NCBI RefSeq assembly: GCF_001506165.1
Contig: NZ_CP011427.1
Coordinates: 2,108,001-2,172,000 of the forward strand
Direction: 5' to 3'
Length of the DNA: 64,000 nucleotides
DNA from: Pantoea vagans
Lineage (GTDB): Bacteria; Pseudomonadota; Gammaproteobacteria; Enterobacterales; Enterobacteriaceae
Of this stretch, positions 16,745-25,418 are shown piece after piece (within the stretch, counting starts at the first letter, position 1; every line of letters begins with the position of its first letter). The position numbers and the translations under genes are program-made. The notes beneath the pieces were generated by a model. It ran no database searches and was not told the origin of the DNA. It was given only the letters and a program-made list of their open reading frames with translations.

Positions 16745-17431
16745 TTAATCAGGCGGGCTACTCAGCCTTTTTAACTTTCTATTCTTTCTAGCCAGATAAT
16801 CATCAGCCACCGCGTCATACTCTTCTTTAGTGAAGCCCTTCTGGTCCGGGAACTTCGCAGCCAGCAGCATCTGGAACTCGGTCATTGTGAGCTTTTCAGC
16901 CTCATCGCGAGACAACTCTAATCCGATACGCGCGGCGCTGATGTATTCAAAGGCATTGAATCCTGTCGTAGACTCGCCTCCCTCGTGGCGCTGCAGCTTT
17001 CTCACCTTAGCCTTACCGATTATGCCGTGCTGAATGAGCGATTGTGCGATCAGCACCATATCCGACACTGGCATGGCGCCCTTACGGTAAACAAAAGACC
17101 AGCGGCCAGTGCGTCCAGGGCGCAACTCACCAACCAATGAGCTGACATTGTCATCACAGCATGCGGAAAGCACATTCATAGCCGAATAAATCACGGGCTT
17201 ATTAAATTGCGGCCTGCCAATGTACGTCATCAACCACTGAGGGATGCCGCCATAAGCCGCGACAGAGCGCCGAATAAGGGACGTATACTCGTCGTTATGC
17301 AGGTCATAAAAGGCCTGAACTATCGATTCCGGATCGCCAATACGCATCATATTTGCGAAGGATGGACGGAAAAAGTAATCATGGTCGCCCATTGAGACCA
17401 GGCACTCGCCAATCTCTTTGTATGGTGTCAT
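16745..17431 (-). CDS. Tail assembly chaperone-type protein (DUF6246-like)
   Basis: 228 residues. It sits between the major tail protein and the tape measure, the place of lambda G/GT. It has no membrane segment or catalytic motif. Similar proteins in enterobacterial siphophages are called DUF6246. I see no separate T reading frame and no clear slippery heptamer, so frameshifting is not claimed. Confidence 0.7.
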   Translation of the reverse strand: MTPYKEIGECLVSMGDHDYFFRPSFANMMRIGDPESIVQAFYDLHNDEYTSLIRRSVAAYGGIPQWLMTYIGRPQFNKPVIYSAMNVLSACCDDNVSSLVGELRPGRTGRWSFVYRKGAMPVSDMVLIAQSLIQHGIIGKAKVRKLQRHEGGESTTGFNAFEYISAARIGLELSRDEAEKLTMTEFQMLLAAKFPDQKGFTKEEYDAVADDYLARKNRKLKRLSSPPD

Positions 17432-17480
17432 ATGGTCTCCATAAGCATTATCAGGGGCAGCACGCTACCCCTTGGAATGG

Positions 17481-18224
17481 TTACGAAGCGGTAACCGTTA
17501 CTGCGCAATTGGCGGTGAAACTGCCATCGGTAGATGTGAAGGTGATCGTCGCACTACCCGCTGCCACCGCAGTGACAAGGCCTGTATTGCTCACGGTGGC
17601 CTTAGTAGCATCTGAAGTTGTCCAGGTTCCGGTGCGGTCGGTTGCATCAGTTGGCTGGACTGCGCCCGTTAATTGGCGCGTAGCTCCAACGGCGAGCGAT
17701 GCTGTCGCCGGTGCAATAGTCACACCAGTTGCTGGAATGGTCTCGTCGGTGTCGATCACCTGAATGGTACTGGCATCACCCACCTTAAACTCAGTGGTGA
17801 TTGGCACAATGTCGTTGGTCCCGCCGCTAGAGCTAAGAGCAGTGATGTTCATGTAACCAATGAACGTGATTGGACCGTATTCTAGACGAACCCAAATACC
17901 AGGCTGTCGGCGGTTGGAGATCTCAGTGTGGTAATACTTAATCAAACGACCAACGCCATATTGATCAAGCTTGTCCTTCTTACGAACTTCACCCTCAAAA
18001 CTAATGGTGAAATCCGAGTTGGTTACGATAGTTTCAACATATCCCTTGCCGTCATCAGCATCACTGGTGACACTATTCGGGCTGAAGTCGAAACCTTTTG
18101 TTGTACCGGCCGCCAGTGCTTTCCATTCCGATTCCTGCGGCAGCGCATCGCTGCAGCCATCGGCAACTTCAAGCACAACGGCGCCACCGAACAAACGTTC
18201 GTTGCTGTTCTGGCATTCAGCCAT
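17481..18224 (-). CDS. Major tail tube protein with C-terminal Ig-like (Big_2) domain
   Basis: 247 residues, ATG at 18224 with AGAGGA upstream. Residues 1-155 are the tail tube fold. Residues about 165-247 are a bacterial Ig-like group 2 domain (VTIAPATASLAVGATRQLTGAVQP...GSATITFTSTDGSF). Lambda gpV also has a C-terminal Ig domain, which decorates the tail surface and may help adhesion. Confidence 0.9.
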   Translation of the reverse strand: MAECQNSNERLFGGAVVLEVADGCSDALPQESEWKALAAGTTKGFDFSPNSVTSDADDGKGYVETIVTNSDFTISFEGEVRKKDKLDQYGVGRLIKYYHTEISNRRQPGIWVRLEYGPITFIGYMNITALSSSGGTNDIVPITTEFKVGDASTIQVIDTDETIPATGVTIAPATASLAVGATRQLTGAVQPTDATDRTGTWTTSDATKATVSNTGLVTAVAAGSATITFTSTDGSFTANCAVTVTAS

Positions 18225-18245
18225 GTTTTATTCCTCTTTGACGTT

Positions 18246-18632
18246 TTAGGAGCTGCCGAAAGTGGCAACAAACTGAAGTCGATAGACCAGACGGCCTTCG
18301 GTGGTGAGAACGGGAGCAGGTATGCCACCAAGGTTTTGCAGATAGCCGATACAGTTGTCAGACATGGGGTTTCGCTGGACGTAGGAGATGATGGACTGAA
18401 CCACTTCATCAACTACACCGTTGCCGCCTTTGGCACCGACCACATCCAGAAGGACATAATATTCAGCACCAAGCTGGCTGCGTACCGCGCTACCACCATT
18501 TGGGCGAAATACCATGAACTTATCCGATTCTGTACCAGTGTCACTCCAGACAAGCAACTGCGTTTTAAACCCGTCCGTTAGACCTGCATCCACCATGTAA
18601 TTACGCACGCGCGTATGCATTGGAGGATTCAA
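18246..18632 (-). CDS. Tail terminator protein
   Basis: 128 residues if it starts at the TTG at 18632 (GGGAG 8 bp upstream, overlapping the previous stop) or 124 from the ATG at 18620. Size, position before the tail tube gene and the VVDEVVQSIISYVQRNP segment fit the lambda gpU-like tail terminator, which caps the tail and joins it to the head. Confidence 0.75.
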   Translation of the reverse strand: MNPPMHTRVRNYMVDAGLTDGFKTQLLVWSDTGTESDKFMVFRPNGGSAVRSQLGAEYYVLLDVVGAKGGNGVVDEVVQSIISYVQRNPMSDNCIGYLQNLGGIPAPVLTTEGRLVYRLQFVATFGSS

Positions 18633-18997
18633 AGCACCATCTCCCTTTTGATCGCTGCACTGATGGCATCGCGCGAATCCTCAAAGCCCTTGGACAGAAA
18701 CTCTTTCTGAGCGGTTGAGCGCTTGAAGTTTTGCGGGATATTAGGGTCGTGAACGTAGACGGCATAGTTGGCCGAATAACCTACGCGACCAACAATGCGT
18801 GTTCCGCTCGCAGTCACCTCACGGTACTGGCTATTTAGCAGCGTTGATGTGTCGATTGGGGTGTAGAGTGCCGCCTGAGACGAACCGATGATCAGCACGC
18901 TCTGGATGGCTCGCAAAACCCTCCGCCCCTGAATATCATTGATGACTGCATCAAGGTTTCTCTTAGCCTGCTCAACTCCACGTATTTTGATGCCCAT
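18629..18997 (-). CDS. Head-tail joining / tail completion protein (HK97 gp10-like)
   Basis: 122 residues from the ATG at 18997 with GGGAG upstream. Pattern MGIKIRGVEQAKRNLD...TPIDTSTLLNSQYREV...GYSANYAVYVHD matches the HK97 gp10 family of neck proteins. Part of the ordered neck gene cluster. Confidence 0.8.
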   Translation of the reverse strand: MGIKIRGVEQAKRNLDAVINDIQGRRVLRAIQSVLIIGSSQAALYTPIDTSTLLNSQYREVTASGTRIVGRVGYSANYAVYVHDPNIPQNFKRSTAQKEFLSKGFEDSRDAISAAIKREMVL

Positions 18998-18999
18998 GG

Positions 19000-19347
19000 T
19001 CACACTCCCGTGATGACCGCCCAGTCATCAGCAGTACGCTCGAACGTATCGGCGTACTGAATTGACTGCATGATTTCGTCAGCGCCCGCAGCCATGGGGT
19101 CAGACTCAGCCGATGCGCCGATCAGGATGTAGTCGCCAGGGGTAGCCAGCGCATATTCAGTCCAGATGGTGTTTTTAACGACCTTCTCTACACCGATAGC
19201 GCCGAGGCGTTTAGACAGGCCGCCCTGATAATCACAGGCGATGACTAACGGCTCCGACCATCCAAGCGAATCGCCATACTCATTGAGCCCGAGTCTGCGC
19301 CAGACGGTCGCCTGAGCCGTGTAAGACCAGCTCGCTAATGATGACAT
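19000..19347 (-). CDS. Neck protein, unknown detail
   Basis: 115 residues from the ATG at 19347. A compact soluble protein (SWSYTAQATVWRRLG start) in the head-tail connector cluster. Similar-sized minor structural proteins occupy this site in related siphophages. No catalytic motif. Confidence 0.65.
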   Translation of the reverse strand: MSSLASWSYTAQATVWRRLGLNEYGDSLGWSEPLVIACDYQGGLSKRLGAIGVEKVVKNTIWTEYALATPGDYILIGASAESDPMAAGADEIMQSIQYADTFERTADDWAVITGV

Positions 19348-19348
19348 T

Positions 19349-19516
19349 TCACGCCCTCCAGCCCAGTACAATGGGCTTTTCAGCGGCAACACGTCTGCAA
19401 TTGAACACCCACTCACCGCCGCTGTTGATGTAGCCGGTTGTTTCCCGGCCAGTGGACGTTTTAAGCCAGACGCGATCGTAAGGTTTCGGCGGTGATGATG
19501 GGGGTTGCCAGTTCAT
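19349..19516 (-). CDS. Small phage protein in neck cluster
   Basis: 55 residues from the ATG at 19516, which overlaps the stop of the gene upstream; it ends 2 bp before the next start. Pattern DRVWLKTSTGRETTGYINSGGEWVFNC suggests a small beta-barrel. Tight coupling on both sides supports that it is real. Confidence 0.65.
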   Translation of the reverse strand: MNWQPPSSPPKPYDRVWLKTSTGRETTGYINSGGEWVFNCRRVAAEKPIVLGWRA

Positions 19517-19893
19517 CAGCAGCCCCCGACAACTTCGAAGAAGCCAACCGACACGCCAGAAAGAGGCAGGCCAGCAAGACAGCCGTTCGTATCCCATGAC
19601 AGCAACTGCCTATACAGGTAATCCGTACCGGAGCTGTCGTAGGTGAACGAGCGTGAAGCGCCAGACGGGGCAGACTGAGAAGCTATCTTTCTGGCACCGG
19701 ACAGGGCGGCCAGTCTCGCGGCTGCATAGATAAGCATGAGCTTCTGCAGGCTTTCGGAGTAGCCCGCCCCGTCCATACATGTAGACGTGGCGTTTACCTG
19801 GTCGAGAAGTAACTGCAGGACAGCATCAGGAACCGTGAAGCCCAATTCAGCCATCAGCGGTTTGACGTCTCCCAGCGTGATTTGGGCTGCCAT
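19516..19893 (-). CDS. Head-tail connector protein (gp6-like position)
   Basis: 125 residues, helical N-terminal half (LMAELGFTVPDAVLQLLLDQVN) and a conserved-looking C-terminus ending in GGC. It sits where HK97 gp6-type or DUF7370 adaptor proteins are found in related phages. Confidence 0.65.
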   Translation of the reverse strand: MAAQITLGDVKPLMAELGFTVPDAVLQLLLDQVNATSTCMDGAGYSESLQKLMLIYAAARLAALSGARKIASQSAPSGASRSFTYDSSGTDYLYRQLLSWDTNGCLAGLPLSGVSVGFFEVVGGC

Positions 19894-19895
19894 GG

Positions 19896-20297
19896 TTATT
19901 TCGCCTTCTTGGTTGCTTCCACCAGGTCAGCTTCAGCTTTATCAGCACGGGCTTTCTCGGCTTCCAGTTCAGAAGCATGAGCAGTTTTCAGCTGTTTCAG
20001 CGCGGCTGCGTGGGCTTCATCCTTTGCATCTGCATCAGACTGGGAAATTTTCAACTGCTCCAGCGCGACGTTCAGTTGATCCTGAAGCGCAAAAGTGTCA
20101 GTGCTATCCGGCGCTGACGGCGTGGCCACTTCGAATACCAGTTTTTCACTGGCCTTCTCTTTGGATGTCTCAGCCTTGCCTTGCTCGACCCACTTTTCAG
20201 CGATCGCGCTGTCCACGTCATAAACCTTACCAACCTCCAGTTTCTGGAAGTTGGCACCAGCAAAGAGGTTTGCTGCGATGATCTTTACGAGTGCCAT
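19896..20297 (-). CDS. Small head-cluster protein with coiled coil
   Basis: 133 residues. N-terminal 40 residues form a small domain (LFAGANFQKLEVGKVYDVDSA), and the C-terminal half is an Ala/Glu/Lys-rich coiled coil. It lies between major capsid and connector genes. Possibly a head accessory protein; function unknown. Confidence 0.6.
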   Translation of the reverse strand: MALVKIIAANLFAGANFQKLEVGKVYDVDSAIAEKWVEQGKAETSKEKASEKLVFEVATPSAPDSTDTFALQDQLNVALEQLKISQSDADAKDEAHAAALKQLKTAHASELEAEKARADKAEADLVEATKKAK

Positions 20298-20306
20298 GAT
20301 CTTTCC

Positions 20307-21383
20307 TTAGCTCGAGGCGTGGATGACAGAGAAGTGGCCGTTGATGTCCTGCTTAACCATCAGGCCAGCAGCACCCCATGTGCGCCAGATGTAATCGCTG
20401 TTGTAGAACTGGCGCGGATCGGCAACAGTGCCGAAAGCCTGACCTACGATTGGGGCGATAACACCGGCCGCCAGCGGAACAATCACGATTTCATTGCCTG
20501 ACAGTTCGGAATCTTCTTTGATTGCCGAGATACCAGCCAGTTTCGCAATTTCTTCCAGCACGGTTCGCAGAGAGTTCACATCGAAATACTGTTCCCAGTT
20601 CGACATGATTTCGCTTGAGACGTACCAGGTCTGCTGACCGTACTGCATGTTTTGCAACTTCAATACATCACGCAGCGCGATAGCGCCCGCACGCATGGCT
20701 TTCACATCGGTGCTGGTTGCGAAGTTAACTGTCAGAGTCACTTGGGCGACACGTTCATCGTGGCGTAAGCCCTTCCACGTTTTACCGTCGAAGTTGATGA
20801 AGTTGCCCGCCGGATCGCGGAAGCCTTCCCAGATGTAGTCTACATACTGACGGCGAACATCATTCACCGAACCAGCCTGCGCATCAGCCAGAGAAGCCAA
20901 TGCAGAGCCTTTGTTGAAGACCGGATCACGCCAGTTGAACTTGAAGCCAGAATCATGGATAGGAACCATGGTGCCGTCGAAGGTGTAGGACTTCGCATCA
21001 AGTGCCGCACCAATCTGGCCGGACATGGAAGTGTGAGCCCAGCCGCGACCGCCGGTGCGAGCGTACTCATACACTGACTCTTCCAGGCGAACTGAGCGAG
21101 ACAGCGGCATCAGGTCGTTAAGAAGCGTGAACTCAGTGTTTGGCTCGAACTCAGCCAGAACGGTCTGGTCATACGCGCGGTACAGGCGACGAATATCGTC
21201 GACTGCGTTAACTGCATCCAGTTGCGGGGCATTGGCCGCTTCACCACGTACACGGGTGCGGGCAATGAAGTCAGCAGCAGCCTGAGCGCTGGCATTACGG
21301 GCAAACTCCAGTTCGCGGAACTGAGCAGTGTTTGCCTCAAGGTTGCGCGTCTCAGTTGCCATTCGGGTGGAGAATACAAACAT
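20307..21383 (-). CDS. Major capsid protein
   Basis: 358 residues from the ATG at 21383, preceded by GGAGCACC; an upstream in-frame extension has no ribosome binding site. Size, position after the protease/scaffold gene, and the pattern LDAVNAVDDIRRLYRAYDQTVLAEF...SGFKFNWRDP fit HK97-fold capsid proteins of this group of siphophages. Confidence 0.85.
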   Translation of the reverse strand: MFVFSTRMATETRNLEANTAQFRELEFARNASAQAAADFIARTRVRGEAANAPQLDAVNAVDDIRRLYRAYDQTVLAEFEPNTEFTLLNDLMPLSRSVRLEESVYEYARTGGRGWAHTSMSGQIGAALDAKSYTFDGTMVPIHDSGFKFNWRDPVFNKGSALASLADAQAGSVNDVRRQYVDYIWEGFRDPAGNFINFDGKTWKGLRHDERVAQVTLTVNFATSTDVKAMRAGAIALRDVLKLQNMQYGQQTWYVSSEIMSNWEQYFDVNSLRTVLEEIAKLAGISAIKEDSELSGNEIVIVPLAAGVIAPIVGQAFGTVADPRQFYNSDYIWRTWGAAGLMVKQDINGHFSVIHASS

Positions 21384-21393
21384 TCGGTGCTCC

Positions 21394-21834
21394 TTACTTA
21401 ATGACAACGCGCAGGAGATCACCTGCAGTCGCGATGGTGGTTGAGCGGTCTTCTTCCACAAAGGCGCGGATAGATTCATCAGCAGCTAACGCTTTTACAC
21501 GACCATTGGCGATCGACAGCGGTTGGCCCTTGGTGTAGGTGCCAGTCGCGGCCGGCACGTTGAAGAAGACACCAGGCGTTGGGTGCATCGCTACAACCCA
21601 ATCGCCCGCGGCAATCGTGTCATCAACCGTTTTGCAGCGCAGATAGTCATAGTTAGCCACATACAGGATCGCCTCTTCGTTACCATCTACCGAGGCAGTG
21701 AACTTTTTCGTGGTGTTATCGAAGAAGCCAATGGTGCCGGGTTGAGTGTCAGCCGCCGCGGCGCCTTCACGATGAAGTTGCGGATTAGCAAAAATGCCAC
21801 CCGCATGGATGACGTGCTTTCCATCTTTAGCCAT
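21394..21834 (-). CDS. Head decoration / structural cement protein
   Basis: 146 residues, beta-rich, Gly/Ala/Thr-rich, with no signal sequence. Located between the DUF2213 protein and the major capsid protein, as small capsid cement or DUF2190-like proteins are. It likely binds the capsid surface. Confidence 0.65.
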   Translation of the reverse strand: MAKDGKHVIHAGGIFANPQLHREGAAAADTQPGTIGFFDNTTKKFTASVDGNEEAILYVANYDYLRCKTVDDTIAAGDWVVAMHPTPGVFFNVPAATGTYTKGQPLSIANGRVKALAADESIRAFVEEDRSTTIATAGDLLRVVIK

Positions 21835-21837
21835 TTC

Positions 21838-23034
21838 TTACTCCGGCATTTCGCTGAATGAATTGGTGTTGTTTACCTGACGCAGACCGCCGTTCAGACC
21901 CGTGGTTGACTGGCATTGCGCATACAAGCCGTCGAGAGCAGCGCCATCGAGGGCATTAACCGCCAGATCTTCAAGCTGGAACTTCGCTTTAACCGCGGCG
22001 CGCTTTTCGGTCTTCTCTTTGTCAGAGTTAACGGCGAGGCCGTTTTCAATGGTGCTCAGTTTTTCGGCGAAGGGCTTGAACCATGCCGGAGCCTCTTCGC
22101 TGTTAGTGGCGGTTTCTTTGGCTTTGCGGTCAGCCTCTTCTTTATCTTTCTTGGCCTTTTCATCAGTTGCAGCTTTCGCTGTTGCTTCTTCGGTGGCCAT
22201 CTGGTTGTAAGCGTCCATCAGCTCAGCATCGGACTTACCTTCAACGTCAATGCCTTTCGCTTTCAGCGCATTTGTGATGAGTTCTTTCATCGGGTTTGCT
22301 TCCTCTTTGACGGAATTGCTGTTGGCGCTGAAAAACGCCTTAAGCTGGGTAAAAAATGATTTGAGTGCGGGGTCATGCGGTGAATCGGTATCTGGTGAAT
22401 GGCCTTCCGAAAGGTTGACGACTTCCAGCTCTTGTTCGGTGCCATCGGAGTTGACGAAGATGCCAACGCCCTCTTCTGGCGTCCCAGCCCCAGGTTCATC
22501 GAGCAACACGGCAACGTGGTCAAACATCATGTTCGTGGCGATTTCGTTGTATTTTTTGCCCTTCGATTCACCATTTGCAGCTATGCCGGAATAAAGCAGG
22601 CCGGTAGAGATGTGAATTGGGTCCACATTGGCTTTGGATGCCATTTCGTCCAAGCGGTTGATCAGGCGCTTGCCATTGTCACTGCCTTCGGCATAGCGGC
22701 GGTCAACGTACATGTCGCCAGTGACTTTGCCGTCAACGTGGCTGACGTTCTGGAGCCATGCGCCTACGTGGTAGTTGTTTACTGCGCGGACATCGCGGGC
22801 CGATACGTGCTTGCCGTCCACCTTTGGGTGACCGAACGGCATCGGATTTCGCTCAAGCGTGTTAAACGCCTTTTCAATTTCTGCTGCCGGGTACAACTTC
22901 CGGTTCATCACGATGTCATCGACAACGGGCGTGATTCCGCGAACCACAATATGTGGCTTCCCGTCGATGGTTTCAGTGGTGATGTTTGAAGCGGAGTTGA
23001 CGACGGTCAGCACGTTTACGCGGTTGCGCTTCAT
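21838..23034 (-). CDS. DUF2213 capsid maturation protein (protease/scaffold)
   Basis: 398 residues. Residues 1-190 are the DUF2213 domain (NRKLYPAAEIEKAFNTLERNPMPFGHPKVDGKH; HISTGLL; MMFDHVAVLL), thought to be a prohead protease. The Glu/Lys/Ala-rich region at 255-330 looks like a scaffold. A fused protease-scaffold is usual for this family; no separate scaffold gene is seen. Confidence 0.85.
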   Translation of the reverse strand: MKRNRVNVLTVVNSASNITTETIDGKPHIVVRGITPVVDDIVMNRKLYPAAEIEKAFNTLERNPMPFGHPKVDGKHVSARDVRAVNNYHVGAWLQNVSHVDGKVTGDMYVDRRYAEGSDNGKRLINRLDEMASKANVDPIHISTGLLYSGIAANGESKGKKYNEIATNMMFDHVAVLLDEPGAGTPEEGVGIFVNSDGTEQELEVVNLSEGHSPDTDSPHDPALKSFFTQLKAFFSANSNSVKEEANPMKELITNALKAKGIDVEGKSDAELMDAYNQMATEEATAKAATDEKAKKDKEEADRKAKETATNSEEAPAWFKPFAEKLSTIENGLAVNSDKEKTEKRAAVKAKFQLEDLAVNALDGAALDGLYAQCQSTTGLNGGLRQVNNTNSFSEMPE

Positions 23035-23059
23035 GCTGTGTCCTCATGGGGGTGATAGG

Positions 23060-24022
23060 TTAAGCGGCCTGCTGCCACTCCTTGCGCTCTTTGAGCAGCC
23101 TCTCAACAAGGCCGGTATTCACTATCTTGCCGTCATCATCGAGGATGACCGGTATCTGGCTGCAATAGCAGTGATAGCGGTTGCCGTCACGGCTATACCA
23201 CTCACGCACCTCGTCAACAGTGCGTGTTTTCCCATGCCAGAAAGCATGAGTTGTTCGCGTGGTTGGCTTTAAGGCTGATAGGTGCAGTAACGCGGTATTG
23301 AGGCCAAGCCGTTCTTTTGACCATTCTGTTTCATTCCATTGAGCCTCGCGCAAAGCGCCAACCTGCTCGGTCTGCGCCATGTTCTTGGCTCTCGCCATCG
23401 ATACATCAAGCCGCTTGCTGACGATCCGCGCGGTTTCCCGTGGGTTAATTCCCCGGCCAATCGCATCGGAAATCACGTTAGCCAAGTCACCACGCGCCCT
23501 GTCGGATTCGAGTAGCCAGTCGCTGTACGTAGAGACGTAGGCCGCCGCCACCTGATTCTGATAAGCAGGACTGCTTAGCAGTTGCGCCAGCGTGGTCTGC
23601 TGCTCATATATCGGAGACTGCACGGACAGATTCGTGAAAGCCTGATGCGTGCCGCGCTCATACTCGTCAGATACGTAACTCAGCGCCCACAGGTTATTAC
23701 TGCCACCTTCGAGCAATGCGTCATCGAGGATGATTTGAATGCGCTGTAACAGGTCAGCCAGTTGGGTTGCCGTCATGTCGTAGACATATGCGCCTGCATT
23801 CACCTTGTAGATGACATTGCCGTGCAACGCATGCGACTGTTGGTTGGTGCCACGCTCCCGGCCAGTTAGTCGCTCATCGAACAACTGCTTTAACGCCACC
23901 TTGATGCGGTAGTAGCGGTTGACAATGTCGCGGAACATCCTGTTAACTGGCCTGGCGGACTGTGTCGGATCTGCCTTGTTGCGGGGTATTACCGGCGTCC
24001 GGATTAGCTGGAGGGTCGTCAC
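23060..24022 (-). CDS. Head morphogenesis protein (SPP1 gp7 / Mu gpF type)
   Basis: 320 residues from a GTG at 24022 that overlaps the portal gene by 80 bp; the ATG at 23938 is the alternative. The N-terminal RNKADPTQSARPVNRMFRD pattern is typical of this family, which favours the long form. The C-terminal part (MARAKNMAQTEQVGALREA...RTTHAFWHGKTRTVDE...CYCSQIPV) is the gp7/gpF domain. A few copies bind the portal inside the head. Confidence 0.85.
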   Translation of the reverse strand: MTTLQLIRTPVIPRNKADPTQSARPVNRMFRDIVNRYYRIKVALKQLFDERLTGRERGTNQQSHALHGNVIYKVNAGAYVYDMTATQLADLLQRIQIILDDALLEGGSNNLWALSYVSDEYERGTHQAFTNLSVQSPIYEQQTTLAQLLSSPAYQNQVAAAYVSTYSDWLLESDRARGDLANVISDAIGRGINPRETARIVSKRLDVSMARAKNMAQTEQVGALREAQWNETEWSKERLGLNTALLHLSALKPTTRTTHAFWHGKTRTVDEVREWYSRDGNRYHCYCSQIPVILDDDGKIVNTGLVERLLKERKEWQQAA

Positions 24023-25409
24023 TTAGCGGGTCTCCCGGTGGCACCGTTGGCGGCAATTCGTTTTCTGGCAGCGGCTCCAGCTCTCCAACAGCACGAATCT
24101 CGTTCTGTTCAATCGCCGGGGTGCCATACGCTGCCTGTGTTTTCTGTGCCACATCTGCCATTGCCTGCATGTTGGCGATCTTCTCTTTCTCGCTCGGGGC
24201 GAGTAAGTCAGACCAGGCCAATGTGACTTCGCCGGATGATGGCGGGTCAATTACGCCAATCGTCCATAGACGCTCAAGAAGTGTTGTTACCACTGCGGTC
24301 ATGAATCCCCAGCGGCGGCCATTGCAGCGCTTAGCCCAGTCGGCTTTGTCTTCATCAGAAGCAAGGCGCCCGGTCTGCTGCCCAAACTGAATGGTGAACG
24401 GACATTGAATTGATGCAGCGAACTCGTTGGCGGTGACTGTCCATGTCGGCTGCGGATCGGCTGCGGCCACAGAGAGAACTGATGTTGTGCCTGACTGAGT
24501 TACCAGAGCTGAATCAGTGCCGCGGTTAAGCTTTTGCATTTTCTCATTCATCGCCTCGCCGATATTGGCGTATCCAGCTTCTTTAGCCTGGGCGGCAATG
24601 GTAGCCATATCGGTCTGAGAATCGAATGCGATGCCGAGCTGGCGGCTGGCGTTTTTTAGGAAGCCTTCAGAGCTGCCCCCGGAGACCTTCTCCAGATCGA
24701 GAAGTTTGTTGTAGCCAGCTCGTAAGAAAGGTACGCCTGATAGCATGTTCTCATCTTCTGAGCCTTCACTCAGGATGAGGATCCGCTCAGGGTGCACCGT
24801 GACGCCGCGCACTACGCCATAGGTGCCATCATCGCCCACGGGCTGCTCGTTGAAGTTGTAACTGAGCGGCTGGCTGTAGGTTTCCGACATTGTGTCAGTG
24901 TCGAAGTTGCCAGGCTTAACCTGCGATTCCCATGCGGGGATTAGCTTAACAATGGCTTTTTCTTTGAGCTTTGCTACGACGTTACGGTCTACCGGCTGGC
25001 TCCACTCACGACCATCCCGAAACTGGATGAGAATTGCCGAGTACCGGCCAATGAGGTTGCGGCGATCCGCATCCTTAATTTTTGGCCAGTGCTTCTTCAA
25101 CACCTTAGTGACCATCGTTTCCCAGGCGGTGGTTTTGGTAGACTCTTTTGCTTCATCGCCATCGATGATGGTTGGATGATCTACCCAGCAACTATCCAGC
25201 ACTTTATGCACCGCCGCGTGAGCCACAGCGTTACGCTCGTAAGCGCGATAATACTGTTCAAACCCAATCTGGTCGGGATAACCGAATTCGTCCCATAATT
25301 TGGTTCGCTTCGTATTACCATTAACCCCGGCATAAAGGGAGCGCAGACGCCCCACGGTAGCGGCCAGCGCGTTTACTAGGAAGCTTTCCCCCGGTTTTAA
25401 TTCACTCAC
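23943..25409 (-). CDS. Portal protein (DUF1073-type)
   Basis: 488 residues. The central region (GFEQYYRAYERNAVAHAAVHKVLDSCW; PFLRAGYNKLLDLEKVSGGSSEGFLKN; FGQQTGRLASDEDKADW) matches the DUF1073 portal family, which includes proteins fused to or named after the anti-CBASS Acb1 domain. No Acb1 C-terminal phosphodiesterase domain is visible here; the C-terminus is Pro/Asp-rich and disordered. Forms the DNA entry ring. Confidence 0.88.
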   Translation of the reverse strand: MSELKPGESFLVNALAATVGRLRSLYAGVNGNTKRTKLWDEFGYPDQIGFEQYYRAYERNAVAHAAVHKVLDSCWVDHPTIIDGDEAKESTKTTAWETMVTKVLKKHWPKIKDADRRNLIGRYSAILIQFRDGREWSQPVDRNVVAKLKEKAIVKLIPAWESQVKPGNFDTDTMSETYSQPLSYNFNEQPVGDDGTYGVVRGVTVHPERILILSEGSEDENMLSGVPFLRAGYNKLLDLEKVSGGSSEGFLKNASRQLGIAFDSQTDMATIAAQAKEAGYANIGEAMNEKMQKLNRGTDSALVTQSGTTSVLSVAAADPQPTWTVTANEFAASIQCPFTIQFGQQTGRLASDEDKADWAKRCNGRRWGFMTAVVTTLLERLWTIGVIDPPSSGEVTLAWSDLLAPSEKEKIANMQAMADVAQKTQAAYGTPAIEQNEIRAVGELEPLPENELPPTVPPGDPLSDDPPANPDAGNTPQQGRSDTVRQAS

Positions 25410-25418
25410 TGGTGCTCC

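Noticed and set aside
16745..17431. Programmed frameshift (G/GT type) in the tail chaperone gene
   Set aside because: No clear slippery heptamer and no second frame extending the protein before the tape measure gene.
23943..25409. Anti-CBASS Acb1 nuclease fused to the portal
   Set aside because: The family name includes Acb1-like proteins, but the C-terminus here is disordered and shows no paired HxT motifs.
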